64,000 bases of DNA, taken from assembly GCA_025667525.1 (NCBI GenBank), contig CM046882.1, positions 544,000,630 through 544,064,629 of the forward strand, given 5' to 3'. The notes beneath the pieces are model-generated. The model had not been told where the DNA came from. It saw only the letters and a program-made list of their open reading frames with translations, and did not search any database. Shown here one piece after another: positions 1 to 16,145 of this stretch (the first letter of the stretch is position 1; every line of letters begins with the position of its first letter). The stretch comes from Glebionis coronaria (Eukaryota; Streptophyta; Magnoliopsida; Asterales; Asteraceae). The translations under genes and the position numbers were made by a program.

Positions 1-490
1 GCGATTACCTCTGTCAGAACATCGTGTGTGTTCCACAATCCACACCAATACTGCTCAGGTCTTGGCTACCCGTGCTATCGTTCTCAGAATTCATGTCCAG
101 GCTTTATTAAACAACAAATCAATAGAAACTTCAACATTTAGATTGAAAATAAGGATTAAGTGAATCAGTTGAAAGAAAAAGGTATATTTGCTTAAATCGA
201 ATCGAAAAACAGAACCTTGGTGAAGATTACTGATTCGATTTTCTAGTCAAAACCCTAATTTTAAATCTTCATCTCGTTTTGTGGTGTTTGATAAGAAGCG
301 GTCTCCATTGGAGTGGTTGATATACAAAATAAGAAAGAGGTTTATCAGTTTGAATGTAGATAAGTTATTTTTTAATAAGATATCATCAAATATTATCTGC
401 AGAATTCGAATTTTGTATATAAAATAAAAAAAATATGACATGGCATTATTATGTGCTTATGTGGCATATCCCTCCTCTTATATATAATAT
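1..490. other. Left edge, no gene seen
   Basis: No coding frame of substance is seen on either strand. The reverse strand of about 430-488 begins with a GAGGGATATGCCACATAAG-like sequence directly against the following TA tract. This resembles the ends of the TA-bounded elements to the right, so it may be the end of another one. The rest is AT-rich and unassigned. Confidence 0.4.
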
Positions 491-5890
<5,400 letters not shown>

Positions 5891-7039
5891 TGAGATCAAT
5901 AAAAAACAACATCTCAAAAAAAACATAGAAAACATACTTTCCCACCCCTTTCTTTTTTTTCACCAAACTACAAGGTCTGATTTGTAAATGTGAAAAATAT
6001 AGGGTGAAAGTCGTATTTTCCCTTCTTTTTTTAATTCTTCAGTTTAGGGGCTCTTTGACTTTTTCTTTATTCTCTAGGGGTTGTTTTGTATATCTTCTAA
6101 ACTTCTTATGTTTAGTCGAATTTTGTTCCTTTCTTTTCTTTGCGTATTTTTTCTCTTTTTGTATTTTGTCTTTTTGCGTTTGTTATGTACTTATGTTTGT
6201 ATTGTTGCGTTTTTTTACCGTTAAGCTTCGTTGCCAACGTTTTTCAATATTATAACCTAACAATTTAACGAAAAGTAAAGATTCAAATCAAATAGCTTAA
6301 AAATTATAGTAAACTTGCAAATCAAACTGCTTAATAAGTATATTGGGCTTAACAACGAGTAGCAAAATCTTTGCTATTCACGTCTTGAGATAGGCTAAAA
6401 AGAATATTCATAGTACTCGAAAAAAAATTCTCAACGAAGAATCTTATGTGTCGTCAACTACCTTCCAACGTCTTCTTTCTCCCTTTAAAATTATATAGAT
6501 AATTAATTATCTATACAATTAACATTACCTGTAGCGAAAAAGATAAAAATAATACATTTACTTTTGTGACATTGAAAATCGAACTTGTAACCACAACAGC
6601 TTCTATATGCATACGACCCGAAAAAAACTTACTTAGGTGGAACAGACCCGTCACAATCATATTTGTCGATCCACACAACATAATAGCACAAAGACTTGGT
6701 ATTTTTTTAATTATATCATGATCGCTATTAGATTCCTCTTCCGAGACCTAACTCATCAGCATCCATGAATTCTTCCACTAAATATGCTACGATACTAAAC
6801 GTAAGATACGAAACAAAATAAAAAATGATGCTTGTTCACGACATATACCAAAATGTGCATAAAAATGTGACGACAACAATCCTCCTTATAGTTTGGGGCA
6901 AGGAACATTAAGGAGAGCACACAGTATGGAAAAACAAAAAAGATGAGATTAAATGATAGGGCTGCATTCTCAAACAAATTGCTTTATGAACTTAATATTT
7001 GTTCTTTGGTGTCACTTTGATTGTCGTCTTAATCAGTAT

Positions 7040-7210
7040 CAAATAGATGCAACATTTTTAACCCACAGATGCATTATCTTTTTTAACAAACGGATGCATT
7101 ATCGTTTTAACATACAAGTGCATTGTCAGTTTAACACGCATATGTATTGTCAGTTTAACACACAGATGCATTGTCAGTTTAACACACAGATTCGTTATCA
7201 TTTTAACACT
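7040..7210 (+). repeat. Short tandem repeat, about 27-bp unit with GATGCATT
   Basis: Six or seven diverged copies of a unit like AACACACAGATGCATTGTCAG follow one another, with variants AACAAACGGATGCATTATCG and AACATACAAGTGCATTGTCAG. It lies inside element D and does not encode a protein I recognise. Confidence 0.8.
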
Positions 7211-8604
7211 AGTCACACTGGTCAAGTTGAGACACGTAAATAAAGAACAAACAAAAACGCACCTGCAATTGAATCTCCATATTGAGATCAACAATTCGAA
7301 AAAGCAATCCCCAAGCGTTCATTTATCAAACTAGAATACGCGTCTACAATTTAGTATTTGAAACTGATCAGTCCATATTATCCCTAACAAAAAATGTTAA
7401 TTTTGGTACAAAGTAAACGTTCCTAATTGGAATAAAACAGATATGCAAAAGTAAGTTATTGTATAAAAGCAAGGAATACCATTGCTACACATTTTAAAGG
7501 GTTATGCTATATATTTACTCAATATAATAAACTACTAAGTAATCGATCTCTTATCTCTAACAACCCTGCGAATTAGATGTACACGGAACTACTTGCAATA
7601 CTAGAATTGTGGGTCGCCAACTAGATTAACTACTAGTATTTAATGTCTACACTAACAGATAATATATCTTGAAATCATTAGAAAACAAGTAGATAGGCAC
7701 TTTACCTACAGGAAATAGCATGAATCTAAAGTTAAGTAACCTAGACATGAGAGCAGTCACTTGAACAACAGCATTCACTGCCCGTTCAAATGTGAAGTTC
7801 AGTAACATCCTAGTAGAGCGCAACACCTGATTCTACTTCTTATTAGGAAAAGAAAAAACATATTCTACATTAAATTAACTGAAATAACTATTAAGAATTA
7901 ACGTTATAATAACTGATTATGTTTTTGATTAGTAAAAGGGAATGCGGATTCTGCATAAAATTAACTATAATAACTATTTGAAAGTTTAAAAATATTATTA
8001 TATCGTAAAAACATCTTTTTTTGCCCATGCAAAGTATGTTGTTTTGAATGGGCAAAGGGTATAAAATACTGAAATATTGCGTATTGTACCTTCCACCTAG
8101 GGCGAAAGACATTTGGTTTTCAAGGTAGCTTCTTTTGTATAAACTAGAATCAAGCCTTTCTTCAATTGAAGCAAAAAATGTAAGACAACCTGATTGACCA
8201 TGAGGAATGAATAGGAATTTTCCCTACCAGATCATACTCTAGCATAAGGGCGTCACTAGTACATGCCAAACCTCCACAATGTGTTACACACATATTCAAA
8301 ATATTTGCATAAGATTTACACATTCAGGCATGCTGGTGACGATACCTATCACTTGCCATTTTGGTGGTATATTGCAAGATGAATATATACATATGGTTCA
8401 TAATAAATTATCTAAAAATATAAAAAAAGAATCTTACTGAACCAGTTATTGAGAAATTGTCCGGTCGAGCCGCTTGATATCTGCTGGCTAGTTCGGTTTG
8501 ATATTTTCAGAAGGAATAGTTGCGGTTGAGATTTTTGGGCAAAACCAGTCCTATACACTCTTAGTGAAAGCCATACGCTACATGTTCTACATATCGAACA
8601 CATC

Positions 8605-8995
8605 CAAACGAATGCACAAAAATATATAAACAGATGCAAGAAAACGTATTTAAAGCGGATGCACGAGGATATATAAAACGGATGCACGATAAATATATAA
8701 AATGGATGCACGAAAAATATTTAAAATGGATGCACGAAAAAATATATAAAACGGATGCACGAAATATATGTTCATGAAACTACGACTTAGAATCAAATGA
8801 TGTATATACTATCCAATGACGAAAATATAAAAAACGGATGCACCAAAAATATATAAAACAAATGCACGAAAAATATATAAAATAGATGCACGAAAAAATT
8901 TAAAACGGATGCACGAAAAAATATATAAAACAGATGCACGAAAAAATATATAAAATGGATGCACGAAAATATATAAAATGGATGCACAAAAATAA
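8605..8995 (+). repeat. Tandem repeat, about 24-bp GGATGCACGAAAAATATATAA unit
   Basis: Two blocks (about 8605-8770 and 8820-8995) hold roughly a dozen copies of a unit near GGATGCACGAAAAATATATA, with variable A-runs. A 50-base spacer containing TTCATGAAAC separates the blocks, and TTCATGAAAC recurs just after the second block. The repeated reverse-strand peptide is a product of the repeat. It is part of element D. Confidence 0.85.
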
Positions 8996-10590
8996 GTTCA
9001 TGAAACATAAGTTATGTTTTACTCAAATAATATAAACGAACGGATAAGCTAAATACGAGCTGATGGTTTATAAATAAGTCACAGAAAACAAACTGTATAA
9101 AATAAAAAGGAAAGGAGTTGAAAACAAAAGAGCCCAAGAGAGTAGATGGTGGGAGACCAGAATGTTGCGTTTGTTATTACTGAGTGGTCAGGGGTTCAAT
9201 GCCCTGCTGCAACACTTTTTTGCTATAATTATTTTTGCTGGACAGCTTTTTGAAAGATGTGCACTGAATATCAAGTCCTAATAACCTATTATGAAGGGTC
9301 TATTACTGTTGGAGTTAAAGAACATAAACCAACCACAAACTAAGTATACACAACATGTAGAAGCAACAAACTCATAGAATCTAACACCTATTGGTTACTT
9401 GTCACAAAAACTATAAGAACATTTTATTTTATTTTGATGAACTTTCATGAAATTAAAGCACAAAATAACTTATACTAACCTCTTGAAAATGGTGCAATCA
9501 AAACTTAAATTCTAACCTAAGCTATAATAGAAAGCGGACCTATTCCAAACACTAGTTTTTGACAGAATTTGAAAAGCTAACAAAGTAACTCTTAACAGTA
9601 AAAGAAAAGCATGAAATTAAATGACATAAGCATAAAATTAACAGAAAGTTAAGCTAGAAAAACATATATATAAGCAGTTAAACACATAGTAATCAATAAG
9701 GAAAATCAATAATTATCAAGGAGGAATGTTGAAATTAAAATAAGGGAACTTACTGAAGGTCCAGCAGCTCAACCTTAAACATTAATCGAGACACTTCTCA
9801 CTATCAAGTAGAGCTATAAGAGTTTATGGCCTATGCTTATGCCCACTAAATCTCGCACCGGCTTCCTATATAAAGCTTATTAGAGACCTTAGACAAACAG
9901 AGTCACTAAACTCTGTTAAGGGGATACACTAAATTACATCAAACGGATACACTAAATTACATCGAATGAATATGCACCAAACTGGCCTCATTTTAATACT
10001 TTTCATACACCAAATTGGCTTCGCTTTTTTTTATTATCAAATTAGATAAACCAAACTGATGTCATAATATTCTTCATACCCTTAATTCTAACACATATAA
10101 ACCTTAAATAACACAAAAAAGCAATAAAATAATTAAAATGAAAAAATCAAGCACTTACGAATAAGGGATTTCTGATTATATGTATGTGATTTTGTTCTTT
10201 CTTTGACCGATTCATGTATTATGGTAATCTACAACGGTGGCGGAGATCGGAGATGGTGAAGGTGATCAAAGATCGGACACGTCGATGTTGCCGGTGATAT
10301 AAGATGGAGCTCGAACAAGATAGAAACACTGGTGGTGACCACCAAGGTTTCAATACGATGATGTCGATCGGAGATTCGATCGGAGATGGGGAAGGCGATG
10401 GTTTCGAGGGAGTGTGTCTGTGTGTTTTTGTCTAATGGTTAAAATGGGTGAGAATGAGTGGTGGCAAGTACACCCCTTCTATTTTTTGTTATTTTACATT
10501 TTCTACCCTGTGTTTTAAGATTTTGCAAAACGTTCGTTCTAATTTGTTTTCTATGTTTTTTGTGAGATGTGGTTATCTCTAGATCCCACA

Positions 10591-10591
<1 letters not shown>

Positions 10592-10662
<71 letters not shown>
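10592..10662. repeat. (TA)n microsatellite 5
   Basis: About 70 bases of TA repeat adjoin the right end of element D, the last link of the TA chain in this window. Confidence 0.96.
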
Positions 10663-10668
<6 letters not shown>

Positions 10669-13600
10669 TTTCTATACACTTTAAGTGTTACAACAATCAA
10701 CAAAAGCTATTGTCACAATATAATTTTATGTCTAACAAAGTTTATAACATTTTAAGAGTCTCATACTTTAAATAAATAAAACTATATATTTATTTATTTA
10801 CGATTATACATTCACCAAAAACCCTAAAACCTAACCAAATCGACTTGGACTCGAACCTACACTCACATTACACTACCTAAACTCCTAGTAACTACACAAA
10901 ATCACTTGACTTAAACCTAAAACTAACCTAGATACTATATGTTGGCCGAATTCTACATACATCACCCTTACACTTACTTAAAACCTTACAACTTACATAT
11001 ACTTTACATAAAACATGTACAACACACCCTCATTAAGGCAAACACTATACAAACCATCACCCTTGTCCCTTTTTCCATTGTATCCGACGGCTAGGAAGAC
11101 AAAAAGGAGGCAAGTGTACATCTTTTCATTTAAACCTAGTACTTACAAAATCCTATGTAAGATCATCATAGTACTAACTAGATCACCATAATCTTACACT
11201 ATCTCTCTCTTTGGATGTGTACACAACCGAACCACACAGCTCTCACAAGCTTGGATATTTAGTTAACACTTACACACTCAATTCTCACTCACAAAACTTC
11301 CATATTTGGATCTCACATACCACCTAGATGAAACATACTTACATCCATATTTACTACATGAAACTTGGTCTCAAAACCATTTAGTGCAAGTCCTCACTTG
11401 ATTCTTGGCTCACAAGGCACACAAAAACCATACTAGGTCGCGGATTGGAGTATTAGACGCGTAGAAGCTAAGGTTTAGCTAGTTTTGTTCATTCATCATC
11501 ACCTTCATCAAACAAGTAAGTATACCACTACATGTCGTAATTCATTCATCGTTTCCTACTTTTCATAACATGTCATACGTGTAGAGCCATAGAAAACACG
11601 ACTAGAAAAACCTTGCTATAAAAACCCTAGATAAACTAACCTAATAAGCTAAACATATACACTAATAAATAATCCCATAAGTCTCGGCTACTTATCGAAA
11701 TCGAGTACCAAACCTTTGCTTGATAAGCCTTAGCTTAAGTTGATATTAGGATTAGATGACTTCCTAAAAATAAGCTTAGATAAGCTCACTTAGATAAACT
11801 CCTAAGCCACATAAGCCGCGAACTATATAAGCCAAATAAGCCCATTACACTCTTATTAATAGAAGCCGAGTGTTAGCTAGCCCCCTAAGGCCCATTTAAT
11901 TAGTTGGGTCAAATATGAGTGATTAATAAACTAGTACTAGTATTAATAAGCCCATAATGTGAGCTCATTAAACCTAAAAGCCCAAACCGTCCCATTAATG
12001 GGCCAACCGAGCCCATTTAGCTCAAAACATACTATTTGGAGACTTTTTGTTCCATTTATGACATGAGGTGAAAGTATAGGTCAAAAATGTAACTTTACAA
12101 AACATGTATAATGAATTCGAGACTTTTGAAAAGTTAAAGGACCATAAGTGCCAATTTTAAAAGTATAGGGTTGCGTATTTTTTATAACGAGACTCAAATC
12201 AAACCACAAGGACCATATGTGTCAACTTCCAAACTTAAAACAAGTCCTAATTATGTTTTATAATTAATTCGAGACTAGGAGCGTTTGTTTTGCCATTTTA
12301 AAAAATTTAACCGAGCCCTAGGGACTCGGTTTGCAATAACCCGAAAGTTGGAAACCCTAGGGGCTATTTTTGACATACTCTAAAACATTTGTAAGCCCTA
12401 GGGGCTGTTTTGTAACTTAAGATAACGAACAAGGACTAACGATGTAATACATTTAACGAACGAAACCCTAGGGGTTATTTTGGAAATTACTATTTTTACA
12501 AGGACTAATGTGTAATTAAATTTAATTTAAAACACTAATAAACTTGTTTTATAAATAAATTAAATTAAGTTATTTTTATTATTTAAATTAAATAAACTAT
12601 TAGAGTTATTTACGACGTTTGTATAACGAACGAACTATAATAGTGTATTCGAAATCCTAAGAAAATTTAGTGAAATATATTAATTTTTTATAAACAATTA
12701 ATTAAATAAAAATCTATTTATTTAATTTATTACACATTTATCGTACGAACAATTTAATTATATTTTTAGAAACTAAAATTATAATATTATCGATAACTTA
12801 CTATAAGTTTAACACTTAAACAATAGTCACAACTTATTAATTCGTGATCATGCATTTTCATCAGTTACATTTATATGTGCATCTTTACTGTGCATACACC
12901 GAGTCATGTAAATTACTTAGGTAATTACACTGCTCCGTGATCATACCATATCAGCATACCCAGTGTCATTCTACCACTACTTTATCATTGAGGTGAGTTC
13001 ATGGCCCCATCTTTTACTGTTTTATAACTGGGGGAGAAAACATACTTAATTATTTATATGCAAACACTTATAGACAACAACAGATTAATGCCTATTGTTT
13101 GCCCCATTTATTCTCGTGGACTGTAATAGTTAATAGTGTAGCGCGAAATGTTATAAATAGATCTATTTGGGTATTGACAACACCCGGCCTGCGTGACTTG
13201 CTATCACGGAACGCTTAGGCCAAGCAACATGTTTATTTCATTGTCGGACTGGGGGTCTCTCATCAGGATGATCCAGATAGGCACCTGAGAATCATGTCTA
13301 ACATCTATTACAAGGTAATAGGAACTACTATAGTATGTGGCTTTATGTGCTTCTATCTTTGTGGTGATTTTGCATATCAATATTTTACTTTATAGTTAAA
13401 CCTGTAAATTCACCAACCTTGTGTTGACCCCCACATTTTACTTTTATGTTTTCTCAAGAAAGTATGCAGGTGCATTGCATTGGATTCCAGCATCATAGGG
13501 AGCATTCATGTTTACCATCGGGCTGGGATATTTCTACAAATATTAATAAATGCGTTTTCAAGACAAGTTACTTAATTTACACAATTAAATTCATATGATA

Positions 13601-13716
13601 TGTTTTAATGACATTTGATGATCATTGCTCTATATACTGTGTGTTATCGATCCACCAAATTCAAAGTAACACCCCACGTACTATTCCGCTGCATTTGACC
13701 ATTTGGGGGTGTTACA
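10663..13716 (+). mobile_element. Probable gypsy-type LTR remnant
   Basis: No coding sequence is seen. The right part (about 12840-13716) has the feel of a long plant gypsy LTR: a phrase AAATTCACCAACCTTGTGTTGACC followed by a T-rich stretch, a GGACTGGGGGTCT block, and an end reading GGGGGTGTTACA at 13716. Immediately after that end the sequence becomes Copia RNase H coding DNA. A matching left LTR boundary beginning TGTAACACC is not visible, so the left limit is unknown and much of 10663-12300 may be unrelated. It could be a solo LTR or a 5'-truncated one inserted in the older Copia element. Confidence 0.4.
13667..13715. other. Hairpin at LTR-like end
   Basis: GTAACACCCC at 13667-13676 is the exact inverse of GGGGTGTTAC at 13706-13715, giving a 10-bp stem with a loop of about 29 bases just before the junction with Copia coding DNA. 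Confidence 0.6.
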
Positions 13717-14120
13717 CAAAAAATCATCCTTTTACAACTGGTTGGATATTTTTGCTTGGTAAAGGCGCCATCTCATTGGCTTCAAAGAAGCAAACTTGTA
13801 TTACTGACTCAACAACGGAAGCTGCGTTTGTTGCTTTAGCTGCGGCTGGCAAAGAGGCAAAATGGTTGAGGAATCTGATATATGAGATTCTGTTGTGGCC
13901 AAAACCAATTTCTCCTATTTCTATTCATTGTGATAGTGTTGCCACTTTGGCTAAGGCCTATTGTCAAATATACAATGGAAAGTCCAGACACTTAGGTGTT
14001 AGACATAGTATGTTCGTAAGCTCATTACAACTAGAGTGATATTAGTATATTTTCTTAGATCTCAACAAAACCTGACGGATCACTTGACAAAAGGTTTAGC
14101 CCGAGACTTAGTGCACAAGT
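13717..14120 (+). pseudogene. Old Copia element: RNase H / pol C-terminal fragment
   Basis: The translated frame contains GWIFLLGKGAISLASKKQT, a STTEAAF-type version of the STEAEY motif, and HCDSVATLA, all hallmarks of the Copia RNase H domain, then LTDHLTKGLARDLVHK near the pol C-terminus. A frameshift near 14010 separates the last part. The frame is cut on the left by the LTR-like end at 13716 and on the right by insertion of the large Copia at 14121. It continues at 32586, after the duplicated CAAGT. It belongs to an element distinct from, and older than, the one inserted into it. Confidence 0.85.
14116..14120. other. Target-site duplication CAAGT (left copy)
   Basis: The five bases before the 5' LTR are CAAGT; the same five follow the 3' LTR at 32581-32585. 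Removing the insertion restores the pol frame of the older Copia element. Confidence 0.9.
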
Positions 14121-14420
14121 TGTTGGAAATACGTTTTTCGCATAAAGAAAGTCTCGGTCACTCCAACAATATAGTTATAGGCTCGTAGTATTGTTTAAGT
14201 AATATTTATGTTTAGCCCGACCCATGAGCATGTTCATGGGCCAGAGGCCCAAGTTCACTTAAGGACTTGGGTATATAAACCCCTTTCCACCATGTAAAGG
14301 GGTGTTGGTTGTTTTTACATTTCTTATATTAATACAAGTTTCTTTCTTTCTCTCTGTAGTTTCTCTCTCTAGAATAACAACAACCCTCTTGATTAGTTAT
14401 TAGATTATCGCTTTTCTACA
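14121..14420 (+). repeat. 5' LTR of the large Copia
   Basis: The LTR starts TGTTGGAAATACG and ends TTTTCTACA. It includes an inverted GAGCATGTTCATGGGCC-type block, a TATATAAA box, a TTAATA-rich stretch, and a CT-rich 3' part. It matches 32294-32580 with about 97 percent identity by eye. Confidence 0.93.
14272..14279 (+). promoter_or_regulatory. LTR TATA box
   Basis: TATATAAA stands in the middle of the LTR and is preserved at the corresponding place in the 3' LTR (TATATAAA near 32446). It is the likely core promoter for the genomic RNA. Confidence 0.7.
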
Positions 14421-14422
14421 AT

Positions 14423-14435
14423 TGGTATCAAGAGC
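14423..14435 (+). other. Primer binding site (initiator tRNA-Met type)
   Basis: TGGTATCAAGAGC starts two bases after the LTR. It matches the usual Copia primer site TGGTATCAGAGC with one inserted A. Confidence 0.85.
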
Positions 14436-14700
14436 CATGGGATGATTTAAGGTTTGGTTTGTGTAGTTTGTTATTGGGTTTGGTGTTTTAAGGATAATAA
14501 ATCTCAAATCTTGAAACTTTTTCGCGTTTTTTATGGTAAAAGTTGGTAAACAAATCATCTACATAGTTGTGGTAGTGATTTGGTTTATTTGATTTGGTTA
14601 AAATCACAAAATTTCTTGGTTATTTGGTGATTTTCGGGGTGTTTTTTAGCTTAACAGTGATATCAGATATCACAATTTTAGGATACAGAGTCTGTTTTGT

Positions 14701-15245
14701 GAAGTTATCACGAGGGTTTCTGATTTTCCGAAGTTATCACGAGGGTTTCTGATTTTTACTGAAGTATTGAAGATCAGCATTCCGAAGTTCGTCTTATAGC
14801 AACATTCCGAAGTGCTTCATCAACCAGAATTCCGAAGTGAAATAGAAGAGTTATTCCGAAGTACATCATTTTTCTCACATTCCGAAGTACACTTAGAGAT
14901 TCATTCTGAAGTACGTCAGTTTGCCTTATTCCGAAGTGAATCAGAAGAATCATTCCGAAGTAAACTCATTCCGAAGTACACCATTTTCCCATATTCCGAA
15001 GTACACTCAGAGATTCATTCCGAAGTAAGTCGTCTTTTCCTTATTCCGAAGTGAATTAGAAGAGTCATTCCGAAGTGAACTTAGAGTGTCATTCCGAAGT
15101 AGATTCCGAGTTTTATTCCGAAGTGCACTTAGAAGGTTATTCCGAAGTACACAGTCTTTACATTCCGAAGTGATCTCAGAAAGACATTCCGAAGTTCTCA
15201 AGTTTAGGGATTCCGAAGTAGTATTTCAGATTTATTCAGAAGTTA
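14701..15245 (+). repeat. Leader array of TTCCGAAGT motifs (about 20 copies)
   Basis: The untranslated leader before gag contains about 18 exact copies of TTCCGAAGT plus variants (TTCTGAAGT, TTCAGAAGT), spaced about 24 bases apart. The spacer sequences are themselves partly repeated (for example GTACACTTAGAGATTCAT). The array begins with two copies of a 28-base unit starting GAAGTTATCACGAGGG. The frames open across it are side effects of the repeat. Function is unknown; see the related array at 24866-25690. Confidence 0.9.
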
Positions 15246-15406
15246 AATTTTTTTAATTTCTTTGAAATTTACCTTACAAGTTATTTGGGATTTTGACGAT
15301 TTCTTCACCAACACACAAACTAAGCATCAACAACAACAACACAGTTTCACAACCTTATTTCATTGCTCGATCAAAAGATAATATTTTTCTATCAAGTGAT
15401 CCAAAA

Positions 15407-16145
15407 ATGAATCATCATTCATTTATTCCTACAATGACATCTCTTACCGATATTTCAATCATTTCGGGTACCGACACTCAACCCACCGTTGCTCATCAAA
15501 GACTTATTTGAAGCATGGCAAGGTCGTATGAAAACTTACATCATGGGTAAACCCAATGGTATACTTATGCTGCAATCCATTGAAAAAGGTCCACTAGATT
15601 GGGGAGAAGTTACTGTCAACAATGTGATGCGACCAAGGTTATATCATGAGTTACCAGATGCTAACAAACTCATTGCCGATGCAGATGAAAGGGCCGTTCA
15701 GACAATACTTCAAGCTCTTCCACCCGATATCTATAGAATGGTAAGTAAACACACAGTGGCCAATGATCTTTGGGATCGATTAGTTGTTTTGTTACAAGGG
15801 ACCTCTCTAACTAAGCAAGAACGAGAGTGTCAATTGTATGACTTGTTTGTTAGGTTTACATACATTCCAGGGGAAACTCTTCACGATTACTACTTGCGTT
15901 TCACTACTTTGATGAATGATATGAACGTGTATAATCTAAGGATTGCTCAGTTTCAACTAAACACAAAGTTCTTGAACACATTACCCCAAGAATGGAGTCA
16001 ATATGTCACCGATGTTAAGATGATTCGAGATTTGCACAAGTCAAATTTAGATCAACTCTATGCTTTCTTGCAACAATACGAGAAGCACGTGATCCAAAAA
16101 CGCATCTCTCAGGGATCATATCAAGAACCATTGGCATTAATGTAA
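15407..16145 (+). pseudogene. gag: Copia gag, capsid part
   Basis: The capsid-like domain of the Copia gag (UBN2/retrotran_gag type) is recognised by AWQGRMKTYIMGK, LPPDIYRMVSKHTVANDLWDRL, and TLHDYYLRFTTLMNDM with LNTLPQEWSQYVTDVK. Gag would build the virus-like particle in the cytoplasm. The first ATG in a plausible frame is at 15407 (MNHHSF), and one frameshift near 15480 separates it from the main gag frame. The main frame is closed by a TAA at 16143-16145, and gag sequence continues past it. The domain order fits the family; the gene is broken. Confidence 0.85.

Larger units (their letters stand above)
5891..10591. mobile_element. TA-bounded inverted-repeat element D (about 4.7 kb)
   Basis: Near the left end the sequence reads GATCAATAAAAAACAACATCTC followed by an A-rich ACATAGAAAACA. 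Near the right end the reverse strand reads GATCTAGAGATAACCACATCTC followed by the same ACATAGAAAACA. These subterminal blocks are inverted relative to each other, and both sit next to microsatellites. The interior is AT-rich with no transposase. It holds two clusters of GATGCA-type tandem repeats (7040-7210 and 8605-8995), and a GTTCAAT-containing segment near 9180-9215 with a weak tRNA-like look. The element may be a composite of several insertions; its integrity over 4.7 kb is inferred only from the ends. Confidence 0.5.

Noticed and set aside
9130..9215. tRNA-like segment with GTTCAAT and pairing GTTGC/GCAAC ends
   Set aside because: The T-arm loop has eight bases and no D or anticodon arm can be formed with confidence; at best a distant tRNA-derived SINE fragment.
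14776..15240. Regular repeat array considered as a CRISPR array
   Set aside because: Repeats are only 9-10 bases, spacers are themselves related, and the context is a plant retrotransposon leader.
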